A stretch of DNA of 64,000 bases from Sinorhizobium sp. RAC02 (GTDB lineage: Bacteria > Pseudomonadota > Alphaproteobacteria > Rhizobiales > Rhizobiaceae). Below are positions 26,519 through 35,335 of this stretch, one piece after another. How positions within the stretch are numbered: the first letter of the stretch is position 1; the number at the start of each line of letters is the position of its first letter. Where the stretch lies: positions 2,108,001 to 2,172,000 of the forward strand of contig NZ_CP016452.1 of NCBI RefSeq assembly GCF_001713395.1. Direction: 5' to 3'. The translations under genes and the position numbers were made by a program. The notes beneath the pieces were generated by a model that was not told the origin of the DNA, searched no databases, and worked only from the letters and a program-made list of their open reading frames with translations.

Positions 26519-26547
26519 TTATTATTTCATAAATACAGATATTGCAA
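26519..26547 (-). promoter_or_regulatory. Predicted iolD promoter
   Basis: On the minus strand TTGCAA (26547-26542) and TAATAA (26524-26519) are separated by 17 bp, about 50 bp upstream of the iolD start. The -35 box lies inside the operator-like palindrome at 26543-26558, so a repressor there would block RNA polymerase. Confidence 0.5.
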
Positions 26548-26558
26548 TACTTATTGCA
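26543..26558. promoter_or_regulatory. Operator-like site TGCAAT-N4-ATTGCA (site 1)
   Basis: TGCAATACTTATTGCA, a perfect 6-bp inverted repeat with 4-nt spacer upstream of iolD. The same pattern recurs at 27827, 36836, 36952, 38143, 43542 and 47642. Confidence 0.65.
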
Positions 26559-26560
26559 AC

Positions 26561-27754
26561 TCACATCGGCAGCACGCAATCCGTCCATTGCCCGCCCGAC
26601 TGGTTCGATGCGAGCGCCGCTTCGATGAACTTGACGCCAAGCGCACCATCCACCACCGTCGGATATTCCAGCAGCCCTGCGGGCAGGGTCCTGCCAAGAC
26701 GGCGGGCCTCGACGGCGATCGCAAATTCCTCATAGAGATTGCCCCAGGCGTCGCTCAGCGCCTCCGGATGGCCGCGCGGCATGTGCACGAAGCGCGCCGC
26801 ATGCACGCCGATACCGGCGCCTTCGCCGCGCGTCAGCACGCGGGCCGGCTCGTTGAAACGGCGGAAATGCAGGATTTCAGGCTCTTCCTGGTTCCATTCC
26901 AGGCTGGCCTTGTCGCCGAAGGCGCGGATGCGCAGCCCGCAATGGGCGCCGGGCGCGACCTGCGAGATCATGATGGTGCCGGGAATGTCGCCTTCGTAGC
27001 GCACATGCATGAAGGCCGTGTCCTCCAGCACCTTCGGCGGGCCCAGTGTGTGGAACTCCGCCCGAACCGCCGTTACAGGGCGACCGCAGACGAAGACGCC
27101 GAGATGGTGGCAATGGGTGCCGATGTCGCCGGTCGTGAAGGTGGGGCCGACGATCGACGGATCGACCCGCCATTGCGCGCCGGCACCGGCATCGCTCAGG
27201 GGCGTCAGCGCCCATTCCTGAAAATACTCGACATGCACCTGCTGCAGCGCGCCAAGCGCACCGTCGCGGATCATTTGGCGCGCCTGCCGCACCATGGCGG
27301 AGGCGGCATAGGCATAGGTCACGCCGAAAACGAGGCCCGTCTCCTTCTGCCGGCGCACGAGATCGAGTGCATCGGCAAGCGACGTCGTCAGCGGCTTGTC
27401 GCTGATGACGTCGATGCCTTTTTCCATGAAGGCGCAAGCAATGGCATGGTGGGAGTTGTTTGGCGTGGTGATCGCCACGGCATCGATGCCATCCGGACGC
27501 GCCGCCTCGCGCTCGGCCATCACCCGGTAATCCGTGTAGATGCGGTCCTCGGCGAGCAGCCAGGCACGCCCGGATTCCAGCGCTACCTGCGGCCGGGACG
27601 ACAGTGCACCCGCAACAAGATCCCAGCGATTGGAGAGCCGGGCGCCGCGCGCATGCACCTTGCCGATGAAACTGCCCTGCCCTCCGCCGACGATGCCGAG
27701 CCGCAAACGACGTTCGGCCAGCGGAAACGCTTGGCTGCCTGAAACCTCTGGCAT
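26561..27754 (-). CDS. Gfo/Idh/MocA-family dehydrogenase, DKP variant
   Basis: A 397-residue dehydrogenase with GIVGGGQGSFIGKVHARG Rossmann motif near residue 20, TTGDIGTHCHHLGVF in the C-terminal lobe and the same overall layout as the gene at 22342-23517. The usual catalytic EKP is replaced by SDKPL, keeping the lysine but not the glutamate. The ATG at 27754 has a GGGAGGAG site just upstream. It diverges from iolG across a 108-bp region with an operator-like site and precedes iolD, so it probably oxidises a cyclitol isomer or derivative. Confidence 0.9.
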   Translation of the reverse strand: MPEVSGSQAFPLAERRLRLGIVGGGQGSFIGKVHARGARLSNRWDLVAGALSSRPQVALESGRAWLLAEDRIYTDYRVMAEREAARPDGIDAVAITTPNNSHHAIACAFMEKGIDVISDKPLTTSLADALDLVRRQKETGLVFGVTYAYAASAMVRQARQMIRDGALGALQQVHVEYFQEWALTPLSDAGAGAQWRVDPSIVGPTFTTGDIGTHCHHLGVFVCGRPVTAVRAEFHTLGPPKVLEDTAFMHVRYEGDIPGTIMISQVAPGAHCGLRIRAFGDKASLEWNQEEPEILHFRRFNEPARVLTRGEGAGIGVHAARFVHMPRGHPEALSDAWGNLYEEFAIAVEARRLGRTLPAGLLEYPTVVDGALGVKFIEAALASNQSGGQWTDCVLPM

Positions 27755-27826
27755 GATCTCCTCCCTCAAAATCCACGCTTGCCCGAAAACGGGCTTGCAG
27801 AATTAATATTGACGGAATATCAAATG

Positions 27827-27842
27827 CGCAACTTTTTTTGCA
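27827..27842. promoter_or_regulatory. Operator-like site CGCAAC-N4-TTTGCA (site 2)
   Basis: An imperfect member of the TGCAAY-N4-ATTGCA series in the divergent region between the dehydrogenase (start 27754) and iolG (start 27863). One mismatch per arm against the consensus. Confidence 0.45.
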
Positions 27843-27862
27843 TCACCATCAGGAGGAAGTTG

Positions 27863-28864
27863 ATGATCAGGATTGCGTTGCTCGGCTGCGGGCGTATCGG
27901 GAAGATGCATGCTGCCACGATTGTGCGTTCAAGCAAAGCCGAACTCGCAGCCGTTTACGATCCCGTTTTCGCGGCCGCCGAAGAGGTCGGCCGCCAGTTC
28001 GGATGCATGGTTGCCGACAGTGCCGAAGAGGCGATCGCACAGGCCGATGCCGTGCTGATCGCGACCTCCACGCCGACGCATGCGGACCTCATCGAGGCAT
28101 CCGCAAAAGCCGGCAAGGCCATCTTCTGCGAAAAGCCCATCGACCTGTCGCTGGCCCGGGTCAAGGCCTGCCGCGCGGCGCTGAAGGGTTTCGACAGGCC
28201 GATCCAGATCGGCTTCAACCGCCGTTACGATCCGGGTCACCGGGCGGCGCGCGATGCGGCCCGTTCAGGCGAGATCGGCGACATCCGGCAGGTGATCATC
28301 ACGTCGCGCGACCCCGGTCTCGCGTCGCGCGAATACCTCAAGGCATCCGGCGGCATCTTCAAGGACATGACCATCCACGATTTCGACCTCGCCCGCTTCA
28401 TGCTGGGCGAAGAGCCCGTCGAAGTCTTCGCCACCGGCAGTGCGCTCATCGACCCGACGCTTGCGGAGCTGAACGATATCGACTCCACCATGGTCGTTCT
28501 GCGCACGGAAAGCGGCAAGCTCTGCCACATTAACAACTCCCGTGCGGCGATCTACGGCCATGACCAGCGCGTCGAGATCCTGGGTTCGAACGGAATGCTC
28601 ATCTCCGGAAACCGCCGCGCGCATGGCCTCGAACGGTTCGGGCCGACCGCGACCGGCGCCGGCGAACCCTTCCTCAACTTCTTCATCGAGCGCTATGCGG
28701 AAGCCTATGCGCTGGGGCTGGAATCGTTCATCGACTGCGTCGAAACCAACGCCACGCCGGACGCCACCTTTGAAGACGGCGAAAAGTCCCTCGCGCTCGC
28801 CGAGGCCGCAAACCTCTCGCGCGCCGAGCGGCGGTTCGTCAACATCCGCGAAATCGTCGGCTGA
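27863..28864 (+). CDS. iolG: Inositol 2-dehydrogenase
   Basis: A 333-residue Gfo/Idh/MocA protein matching rhizobial inositol 2-dehydrogenases: IALLGCGRIGKMHA at the N-terminus, CEKPIDLSL near residue 95, QIGFNRRYDPGH near 122 and KDMTIHDFDLARFMLG near 170 with the catalytic His/Asp pair. It oxidises myo-inositol to 2-keto-myo-inositol with NAD+, feeding IolE and IolD encoded nearby. The ATG at 27863 follows AGGAGGAAG. It is transcribed alone and ends at a hairpin before the convergent RpiR gene. Confidence 0.88.
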   Translation: MIRIALLGCGRIGKMHAATIVRSSKAELAAVYDPVFAAAEEVGRQFGCMVADSAEEAIAQADAVLIATSTPTHADLIEASAKAGKAIFCEKPIDLSLARVKACRAALKGFDRPIQIGFNRRYDPGHRAARDAARSGEIGDIRQVIITSRDPGLASREYLKASGGIFKDMTIHDFDLARFMLGEEPVEVFATGSALIDPTLAELNDIDSTMVVLRTESGKLCHINNSRAAIYGHDQRVEILGSNGMLISGNRRAHGLERFGPTATGAGEPFLNFFIERYAEAYALGLESFIDCVETNATPDATFEDGEKSLALAEAANLSRAERRFVNIREIVG

Positions 28865-28870
28865 GACCCC

Positions 28871-28901
28871 TGCCCGCCGGTCCAGATGGATATGGCGGGC
28901 A
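28871..28901. terminator. Hairpin between iolG and RpiR regulator gene
   Basis: TGCCCGCC (28871-28878) pairs with GGCGGGCA (28894-28901), followed on the + strand by a T-rich TTCCTTCT. A plausible terminator for iolG. Confidence 0.55.
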
Positions 28902-28908
28902 TTCCTTC

Positions 28909-29820
28909 TCAGGGCTTGCGGCGCTGGTTTCCCGTCACCGTCGGAATCTGCGGCGAGTCCTTCTTGTCCTCCTGGAGCAGCGCTGCAACCGCGACCGCGA
29001 TCGCCTGGGTCAGGCACATCGGTGCCGCAAGCGAGCGCGAGAACGAATATTCATCCTCCGGGATCGTGAACAGAACGCTGGCATTCTTCGCAAGTGGAGA
29101 CAGCTGGCTGTCCGTGATGGCAACCATCGGCGTGCCATTGTGTGCCGCAACGTCGGCGATCGTCACGACTTCCTTGGCATAGTGGCGGAAGGCGATTGCG
29201 ATCAGTACGTCCTTCTTGCCCATGACCTGCGCCATCTCGGGCGCGAGCCCGCCCGCAGGGTCGAGCAGAATGACCCGTAGCTGAAGCATGGAGAGCACGT
29301 AGCGGAGGAATTTCGCGATCGGCTCGGAGCGCAGCTGTCCGGCGATAAAGATCGTGTTCGCGCTCTTTATGACCTTGGCCGCCTTGGACAGGCTTTCCTC
29401 GGGCGTAGAGCTCAGCAGTTCCTGAAGCGTTGCAATATCGCGAACGACCAGATCGTGCAGGAAGCCAAGGTTGCCCTTCCGCTTGTTCTTCTCCAGATCG
29501 ACGTCCAGCGCGCTGATGCGCTCGCGATAACCGGGCGCTGCCGTCGAGAGCCGGGTCTGGAAAACGGCCTGGAGCTGCTTGAAACCGGAAAACCCGAAAT
29601 TCTGGGCGAAGCGCACAAGGATGGACGGATGGGCGCCGCATTCCTCGGCAATCGCATTGATCGATTTCATCGCGACGACGTTCGGGTTCTGCGTGATGAA
29701 GCGGGCAACCTGCTGGAAACGGTCGCTCAAGTCCGGATAGGCTTCCGTGACGAGATTGACGAATGTTTCGTAGTTGGCTGTGCGCGGTGGCGGCTGATCG
29801 GACTGTTTTACCCGTGGCAT
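28909..29820 (-). CDS. RpiR/MurR-family transcriptional regulator
   Basis: A 303-residue regulator: N-terminal helix-turn-helix (MKSINAIAEECGAHPSILVRFAQNFGFSGFKQLQ, about residues 50-85) and a C-terminal SIS domain that binds phosphosugars (SANTIFIAGQLRSEPIAKFL near 155). RpiR members include IolR, the inositol regulator of rhizobia. The location among iol genes makes it a prime candidate for binding the repeated TGCAAY-N4-ATTGCA sites, alongside the LacI protein at 48031. The ATG at 29820 has an AGGAG site 9 bp upstream; earlier in-frame codons lack one. Confidence 0.9.
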   Translation of the reverse strand: MPRVKQSDQPPPRTANYETFVNLVTEAYPDLSDRFQQVARFITQNPNVVAMKSINAIAEECGAHPSILVRFAQNFGFSGFKQLQAVFQTRLSTAAPGYRERISALDVDLEKNKRKGNLGFLHDLVVRDIATLQELLSSTPEESLSKAAKVIKSANTIFIAGQLRSEPIAKFLRYVLSMLQLRVILLDPAGGLAPEMAQVMGKKDVLIAIAFRHYAKEVVTIADVAAHNGTPMVAITDSQLSPLAKNASVLFTIPEDEYSFSRSLAAPMCLTQAIAVAVAALLQEDKKDSPQIPTVTGNQRRKP

Positions 29821-30016
29821 GCAGCGCAACTCCTGAAGCGTGATGTGCAAGAGGCCGCGGCATTCCATACGTGTCTTGCGCGCGGTCCAATCGCCTGATC
29901 AGTGCAGTATTGCAAAAATCGACAATCCGCAACGCTTGTCGCGGCAGACCTGTCCAGCCGCCCTTCCAGGGGCGACGATACGGGGTGCGCCCTGACGAGC
30001 GCACCACTGTCATTCC

Positions 30017-30964
30017 TCAATAGGGAGCGTCGGGGAAGTAGTATTCCGCAGCGTTGTCCTTGGTGATCAGCGGGCTGCCGAGCACGTAGCGACCGTTGAT
30101 CGGAGCCTGCGTGGCGAACTTCATGGTGACGAGTTCGATCGCCGGAATGATCAGCGTCGGCGGGTAGAAGATGTCGGCATCGACCATGTCGTGGCCGTCC
30201 ATCACCAGCTTGATCACCTTGTTCATGCCGGAACCGCCCAGCACCGTCACGTTCTTGCGCTCCGCCTGCTTGATCGCCTCGATGGCGCCGAGTGCGGCAT
30301 CGTCGTCGCCAGCCCACACACCGTCGATCTCAGGGAACCGCTGGAGATAGTCCTGCATCACCTCGAAACCCTTGTCCGGGTTCCAGTTGGCGTACTGCAT
30401 GTCGAGCACTTCGATCTTGGTATCCTTCAGCGCCGCGTTGAAGGCGTCGATGCGGATGTTGTCGATCGCTGTCGGGATGCCGCGCATCACGACGATCTTG
30501 CCGCCGTCCGGAAACTTCTTCTTGAAGTATTCGGCCGCCGCCGTGCCATATCGCGGGTTGTCGCCGCCGACATAGAGGTCTTCGATGCCTTCTTCGGCAA
30601 GGCCCCGGTCGACGGTCGCGATGAACACACCCTTGGCCTTGGCAGCCTTGACCGGCTCGGTCAGCGGGTCGGATTCGAAGGGCAAGACGACAAGCGCATT
30701 GATATTGCGCGCCATCAGATCCTCGATGTCGTTGACCTGCTGCGTGGCGCTCGACGAGGTCGCCAGCACGAAGTCGATGTTCGGGAAGGCTTCCTTCATC
30801 CGGTCGATGGTGCGCTTGGTGTGGTAGTTGAGGCCGCCCGTCCAGCCGTGCGTGGCGGCCGGGATCGAGACGCCGATGACGGCGTCGGCAGCGAGCGCCG
30901 GCGTCGCAAGGCTAGCGACGACCACAGCACCTGCGGCAAGGATGGATTTCAATCTGTCGAACAT
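30017..30964 (-). CDS. Sugar ABC importer binding protein (Rbs type)
   Basis: A 315-residue periplasmic binding protein with signal peptide cut after ALA and the class I sugar-binding fold: IGVSIPAATHGWTGGLNYH, DIEDLMARNINALVVLPFES, and WAGDDDAALGAIEAIKQA. Last gene of a six-gene minus-strand operon starting at 36772. Ligand probably a pentose, cyclitol or sugar acid, since the co-transcribed enzymes include an aldolase and dehydrogenases. Confidence 0.92.
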   Translation of the reverse strand: MFDRLKSILAAGAVVVASLATPALAADAVIGVSIPAATHGWTGGLNYHTKRTIDRMKEAFPNIDFVLATSSSATQQVNDIEDLMARNINALVVLPFESDPLTEPVKAAKAKGVFIATVDRGLAEEGIEDLYVGGDNPRYGTAAAEYFKKKFPDGGKIVVMRGIPTAIDNIRIDAFNAALKDTKIEVLDMQYANWNPDKGFEVMQDYLQRFPEIDGVWAGDDDAALGAIEAIKQAERKNVTVLGGSGMNKVIKLVMDGHDMVDADIFYPPTLIIPAIELVTMKFATQAPINGRYVLGSPLITKDNAAEYYFPDAPY

Positions 30965-30998
30965 TCACTTGTCTCCCTGTTGAAGTGAAAAGAAGGTG

Positions 30999-32015
30999 TC
31001 AGCCCTGCGAACGGTCGCGTTGCAGGAGGACTGCGATGATGATGATCGCCCCCTGGAATGCGCCGTTGAGATAGGGGCTGATGAAGCCGGTGAGGTTGAG
31101 GATGTTGCTGATAAAGCCGAGGATCAGCACGCCGACGATCGTGCCCCAGATGCGGCCGAAGCCACCGCTGAGCGCCGTGCCGCCGATGATGACCGCGGCA
31201 ATCGCCTCCAGTTCCCACATCAGGCCGGTCGAAGGGGTAGCTGCGCCGAGGCGCGGCACGTAGATCACCGTTGCGATGGCCACGCAGAGGCCCTGGATGA
31301 CATAGGTCAGGATGCGCACGCGGTTGACCGGGATCGCCGAATAGAAGGCGACATGGCGGTTCGATCCGATGGCAGCCACATGCCGGCCGAAGCGCATGCG
31401 ACGTAGCACCAGTTCGCCGACGACGGCGATAACGCCGAGCACGAGGATCGGCACGGCGATACCGAGGATCTGGCCATAGTAGATCGGGCGTGCGGCATCG
31501 CGTAGCGAGAAATCGAGAGAGATGGAGCCGCCATCCGCAAGCCAGGTGATGACCGAGCGGAAGATGCCCATGGCGCCGAGCGTCACGATGAAGGCTTCCA
31601 CCCGCCCCTTGACGATCATGACCCCGTTGAGAAGACCGGCCGCTGCTCCGACGACAAGGGAGCAGACGATGCCGGCGGCAACGAGTTGCCAGCCCCGCCC
31701 GAGCACCTCGGCGGCCGAATTCATGAACATGATCGTCACGCCTGCGACCAGCGCCGAGAGCGAGCCGACGGAAAGGTCGAGCCCGCCCGCCGTAATGACG
31801 AAGGTGGCGCCAACCGCGATGATGCCGATGATCGCGCTGCGCGTGAAAACGTTCGAGAGGTTTTCCGCGCCGAGAAAGCTGTCGCTCATCAGGGAACCGA
31901 TGAGCATCAGCAGGATGAGAGCAATTAGCGGGCCTGCGGCCTCAAAAATACCCGCAAGGGTGCGGCCCGGCGACGCTTTGGCGTTGCCGGCGGATGATGC
32001 GGTAATGTCGGTCAA
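30999..32015 (-). CDS. Sugar ABC importer permease (RbsC-like)
   Basis: A 338-residue inner-membrane permease with about eight to ten hydrophobic segments, the GGLDLSVGSLSALVAGV segment and AVIIGGTALSGGFGRIWGT near residue 275 that mark the RbsC/XylH family. The start is an unusual TTG at 32015, overlapping the ATPase stop by 4 bp, supported by an AGGAGGAGG site 7 bp upstream. Confidence 0.92.
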   Translation of the reverse strand: MTDITASSAGNAKASPGRTLAGIFEAAGPLIALILLMLIGSLMSDSFLGAENLSNVFTRSAIIGIIAVGATFVITAGGLDLSVGSLSALVAGVTIMFMNSAAEVLGRGWQLVAAGIVCSLVVGAAAGLLNGVMIVKGRVEAFIVTLGAMGIFRSVITWLADGGSISLDFSLRDAARPIYYGQILGIAVPILVLGVIAVVGELVLRRMRFGRHVAAIGSNRHVAFYSAIPVNRVRILTYVIQGLCVAIATVIYVPRLGAATPSTGLMWELEAIAAVIIGGTALSGGFGRIWGTIVGVLILGFISNILNLTGFISPYLNGAFQGAIIIIAVLLQRDRSQG

Positions 32016-33520
32016 TGGCTTGCCTCCTCCTGCGGGGCTTTATCTTCCAGGCCCATGGCAAATCGAATGATGTCGGTCTCGCTGATCGCGTCGCCGGAAA
32101 GTTCACCGGCAATGCGGCCGCGCCGCATGACCAGCACGCGGTCGGACAGACCGACGATCTCCTGCATCTCGGACGAGACGACGACGATCGCCTTGCCCTC
32201 TGCGGCAAGCGTGGCGATGATCTCGTAGATCTGCTGCTTGGCGCCGATATCGACGCCGCGCGTCGGCTCGTCGAAGACGATGAGATCGGGCTCGACGGCA
32301 AGCGTCTTGGCGATCAACACCTTCTGCTGGTTGCCGCCGCTGAGCGCACCGGCCGTGACGTCGAGCCGTCCAGTGCGGATGTCGTAGCGTCCGACGGCCG
32401 CTTCGAGATCACGCCGCTCCGCCCGCCGGTCGATCCAGCTCGCGCCGTTGATCGCCCCCTTGGTGAGCGCCACGTTCTGGTCGAGCGACTTGCCGAGCAG
32501 CAGGCCCTTGCCCTTGCGGTCCTCCGTAAGGTAGGCGAGTTTCAGCCCCCAGGCCTCACGCGCTGCCGGCAGCTTGCGCGCCTCCCCACGCAGCACGAAG
32601 GACCCGCATCGCGCCGGCCGTAGCCCGAACAACGCTTCGAAAAGCTCTGTGCGGCCGGAGCCGACAAGGCCGGAAATGCCGAGCACTTCACCCTCGCGGA
32701 TATCGAGCGTCGCCTCCTCGACGGTGCCCGGCGATGTGAGGCCGGCGACGCTGAGCAATGCCTTGCGGTCTGCCGCACCGCGCCGGGGTGGATAGATTTC
32801 CGCAAGCGGCCGCCCGACCATCGCCTCGGCCATCGCATCCTCGGAAATATCGCTGGTGTTCTCGACGCGCACGATCTGGCCGTCGCGCAGGACCGCAACG
32901 CGATCGGCGATATCCTTCACCTCATCAAGGCGGTGCGAGGTGAAGATCACCGAACCGCCCGTCTCGCGGAACGCGCGGATACGGGCGAACAGGTTGCCCG
33001 CCTCCGTCGCCGACAACACTGCGGTCGGCTCGTCCATCAGAATGAGTTTCGGCTGGCGGGCGAAGGCCTTGGCGAGCTCGATCATCTGCCAATCCGAGAC
33101 AGGGAGATCGCGCAACCGCGCTCGAACGGGAGCCACCGAGCCGAGTTCAGCCAGCAAATCGCGCGCCCGTGCCTCCATCGCCTTGCGATCAGTGAAGAGG
33201 CCGCGCGTGATTTCCCGGCCAAGAAAGACGTTTTCCGCCACCGTCAGATGCGGCGCCAGGCAGAATTCCTGGTGCACCATGACGATGCCCGCACGCTCGG
33301 CGGCATGCAGCGTTGCCGGCGCCGGTGCGCTGTCCAGCAGCATCGTGCCCGAAGACGGCGGCGCCAGCCCCGCGGCAATGCGCATGAGGGTCGACTTGCC
33401 AGCGCCGTTTTCACCAACGAGCGCCAGCACCTCACCCGGTTTCACCACGAGATCGATGCCCTTCAGCACCGGCACGATGCCATAGGATTTGGCGATATCG
33501 CGAAATACCAGCAGCGCCAT
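32012..33520 (-). CDS. Sugar ABC importer ATPase, tandem domains (RbsA-like)
   Basis: A 502-residue protein with two ABC domains. The first has Walker A GENGAGKST near residue 35 and Walker B LILMDEPTAVLS. The second has a degenerate Walker A (GLVGSGRTELFEALFG), as usual for RbsA, but a canonical LSGGNQQKVLIAKTLA and IVFDEPTRGVD. It energises the permease and binding protein that follow. Confidence 0.94.
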   Translation of the reverse strand: MALLVFRDIAKSYGIVPVLKGIDLVVKPGEVLALVGENGAGKSTLMRIAAGLAPPSSGTMLLDSAPAPATLHAAERAGIVMVHQEFCLAPHLTVAENVFLGREITRGLFTDRKAMEARARDLLAELGSVAPVRARLRDLPVSDWQMIELAKAFARQPKLILMDEPTAVLSATEAGNLFARIRAFRETGGSVIFTSHRLDEVKDIADRVAVLRDGQIVRVENTSDISEDAMAEAMVGRPLAEIYPPRRGAADRKALLSVAGLTSPGTVEEATLDIREGEVLGISGLVGSGRTELFEALFGLRPARCGSFVLRGEARKLPAAREAWGLKLAYLTEDRKGKGLLLGKSLDQNVALTKGAINGASWIDRRAERRDLEAAVGRYDIRTGRLDVTAGALSGGNQQKVLIAKTLAVEPDLIVFDEPTRGVDIGAKQQIYEIIATLAAEGKAIVVVSSEMQEIVGLSDRVLVMRRGRIAGELSGDAISETDIIRFAMGLEDKAPQEEASH

Positions 33521-33522
33521 GA

Positions 33523-34509
33523 TCAGCTGCCGACCGGAGAAAGACGCGGAGCAATCTCGGCGCGGTTGACGACGAGTGCCGGGTCGAGCGTGCCCCTGAA
33601 GAAATCGAGGATATTTGCCGCTGCCGAGATGGCCATGCGCCGCGCACAGGCTTCGGTGAGCCCGGCATTGTGCGGGGACAGCACCACCCGGTCGCAGGCA
33701 AGCATGGGGTCGTCATGTGCCGGCGGTTCGGCATCGAGCACGTCGAGGCCGGCCGCGGCAAGGCGCCCCTCGTTGAGCGCGGAAAGCAGCGCCGTTTCAT
33801 CGATCAGGCCGCCGCGGGCGGTGTTGACGAGAATGGCCGAACGCTTCATCACGGCCAGCTCCGCCGCACCGATCAAAGGCTCGGCGCCGAATTTCGGCAC
33901 ATGCAGCGACACCACGTCGGCACGGGAGAGACCATCGAGCAAGCCGTCCACCGGCGTTGCGCCGGCCGCCGCGATCTGGTCCGCACCCTGGAACTTATCG
34001 TAGGCAAGCACCGTCATGCCGAGCGCCGTCGCGATCTGCGCCAGCCGCCTGCCGATGCGGCCGAAGCCGACCACCAGCAATGTGCCCCCATCGAGCTCGT
34101 CGGCATCAAGACTGTTGCGGTAATTCCAGTCGCCTTGCCGCATCTTGCGGTCGAAGAGAACGGTGCGGCGCGCGGCCGAGAGCATCAGCATGACGGCGTG
34201 CTCTGCCACGGCGCGAGAATTCACATCCCCCACGACGGCAAGCGGTATGCCGCGACCGTTCAGGGCCGCGACATCGACTGAATCGTAGCCGACGCCGTGG
34301 CGCGAAACGATCTTGAGGTTCGGCGCATCGGCAACGAACGCCGCCGAAAGTGGCTGGGTTCGGATGAGGAGTGCATCCGCCGTTGCAAGGAACGGCGCGT
34401 AGCTTGTCGCGGAAACCTCCTCGACATAGTCGATCGTCACGCCGGGTGCGGTATTGAGGACGGCAAGGCCGTCTGCGTGGATTTTTCCTGCCACCAGGAT
34501 CCTGGGCAT
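33523..34509 (-). CDS. D-2-hydroxyacid dehydrogenase (NAD)
   Basis: A 328-residue D-isomer-specific 2-hydroxyacid dehydrogenase. NAD motif VVGFGRIGRRLAQIA near residue 150; catalytic Arg in VNTARGGLID near 235, Glu in DVLDAEPP and His in LSPHNAGLT near 285. It starts one base before the stop of the aldolase gene and lies 2 bp from the ATPase gene. With the HpcH aldolase it may reduce glyoxylate, tartronate semialdehyde or hydroxypyruvate-like products; inference from context. Confidence 0.9.
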   Translation of the reverse strand: MPRILVAGKIHADGLAVLNTAPGVTIDYVEEVSATSYAPFLATADALLIRTQPLSAAFVADAPNLKIVSRHGVGYDSVDVAALNGRGIPLAVVGDVNSRAVAEHAVMLMLSAARRTVLFDRKMRQGDWNYRNSLDADELDGGTLLVVGFGRIGRRLAQIATALGMTVLAYDKFQGADQIAAAGATPVDGLLDGLSRADVVSLHVPKFGAEPLIGAAELAVMKRSAILVNTARGGLIDETALLSALNEGRLAAAGLDVLDAEPPAHDDPMLACDRVVLSPHNAGLTEACARRMAISAAANILDFFRGTLDPALVVNRAEIAPRLSPVGS

Positions 34510-35325
34510 TCAATATCCTCCCGTGTCGATCGTGTTGGCGGGCGCGACTTCCTGCACGAGATCGCGGAATTTTCGCACACTCGCCTCGGCAGCACCTGCG
34601 AGGAGACGAACGTCGTTGGTGACCGTCACGAAATCGAAGCCCCAGCCCACCGCTTCCGCCGCATAGTCAGCGGTGCCGTTGTGCAGCGCTGCCCGCTTGC
34701 CGGCCTTGTGGGCGGCATGGAGGATCGTCTTGATCGCCTCGATCATCTCCGGCTCGCGGCGATCGAAGCCGGGCGCGTAACGCTTGCCCTGAAGTCCGAG
34801 CGTCAGGTCGGCAGGGCCGATATAGACGCCGTCGAGGCCGGGGGTCGCGAGGATATCCTCGAGGTTCTCATAGGCCTGCGCGGTCTCGATCATGGCAAGG
34901 CAGATCATTTCGTCGTCGGCTTCCGCGGCGTATCCGGCACCGGCGGAAAACAGTGCCCGGCTGGGGCCGAAGCTGCGCACGCCCGTCGGCGGATAGCGCA
35001 CATAGGAGACGAGCCGCTCGGCCTCGGCGCGCGTGTTGATCATCGGGCAGATGACGCCATAGGCGCCGGCATCCAGCGCCTTCATGATGTCGGCGGGATC
35101 GAGCCAGGGCACGCGCACCAGCGGCGTGACACCGCTCGCCCGCATGGCCTGCAACATCGGCACCGCCCCGTCGTAACCGACAATGCCGTGCTGCATGTCG
35201 ATGGTGAGCGAATCGTAGCCCTGCGCGGCCATGATTTCGGCACTGAAGGAATTGGCGATGGAGAGCCAGCCGTTGAGGACGGGCTTGCCTTCGGCCCAGC
35301 GTTGTTTGACACCGTTCTTGATCAT
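34510..35325 (-). CDS. HpcH/HpaI-family aldolase
   Basis: A 271-residue class II 2-keto-3-deoxy-sugar-acid aldolase. The family signature LTIDMQHGIVGYDG near residue 42, metal-binding Glu in MIETAQAYENL near 148 and Asp in GVYIGPADLTLG near 174 are all present. These cleave 4-hydroxy-2-keto acids to pyruvate plus an aldehyde. The product aldehyde could be oxidised by the dehydrogenase upstream in the same operon. ATG at 35325 with a GAGGAGGC site. Confidence 0.92.
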   Translation of the reverse strand: MIKNGVKQRWAEGKPVLNGWLSIANSFSAEIMAAQGYDSLTIDMQHGIVGYDGAVPMLQAMRASGVTPLVRVPWLDPADIMKALDAGAYGVICPMINTRAEAERLVSYVRYPPTGVRSFGPSRALFSAGAGYAAEADDEMICLAMIETAQAYENLEDILATPGLDGVYIGPADLTLGLQGKRYAPGFDRREPEMIEAIKTILHAAHKAGKRAALHNGTADYAAEAVGWGFDFVTVTNDVRLLAGAAEASVRKFRDLVQEVAPANTIDTGGY

Positions 35326-35335
35326 GGCTGCCTCC

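Noticed and set aside
23505..26735. A 1076-residue open frame on the + strand
   Set aside because: It runs antisense to iolD, the TIM-barrel gene and a Gfo/Idh dehydrogenase. Its composition (Arg/Asp/Gly/His rich, no domains) is that of a high-GC shadow frame.
29899..29916. TGCA-N4-TGCA near the RpiR promoter as another operator site
   Set aside because: Half-sites and spacing do not match TGCAAY-N4-ATTGCA, so it was not added to the series.
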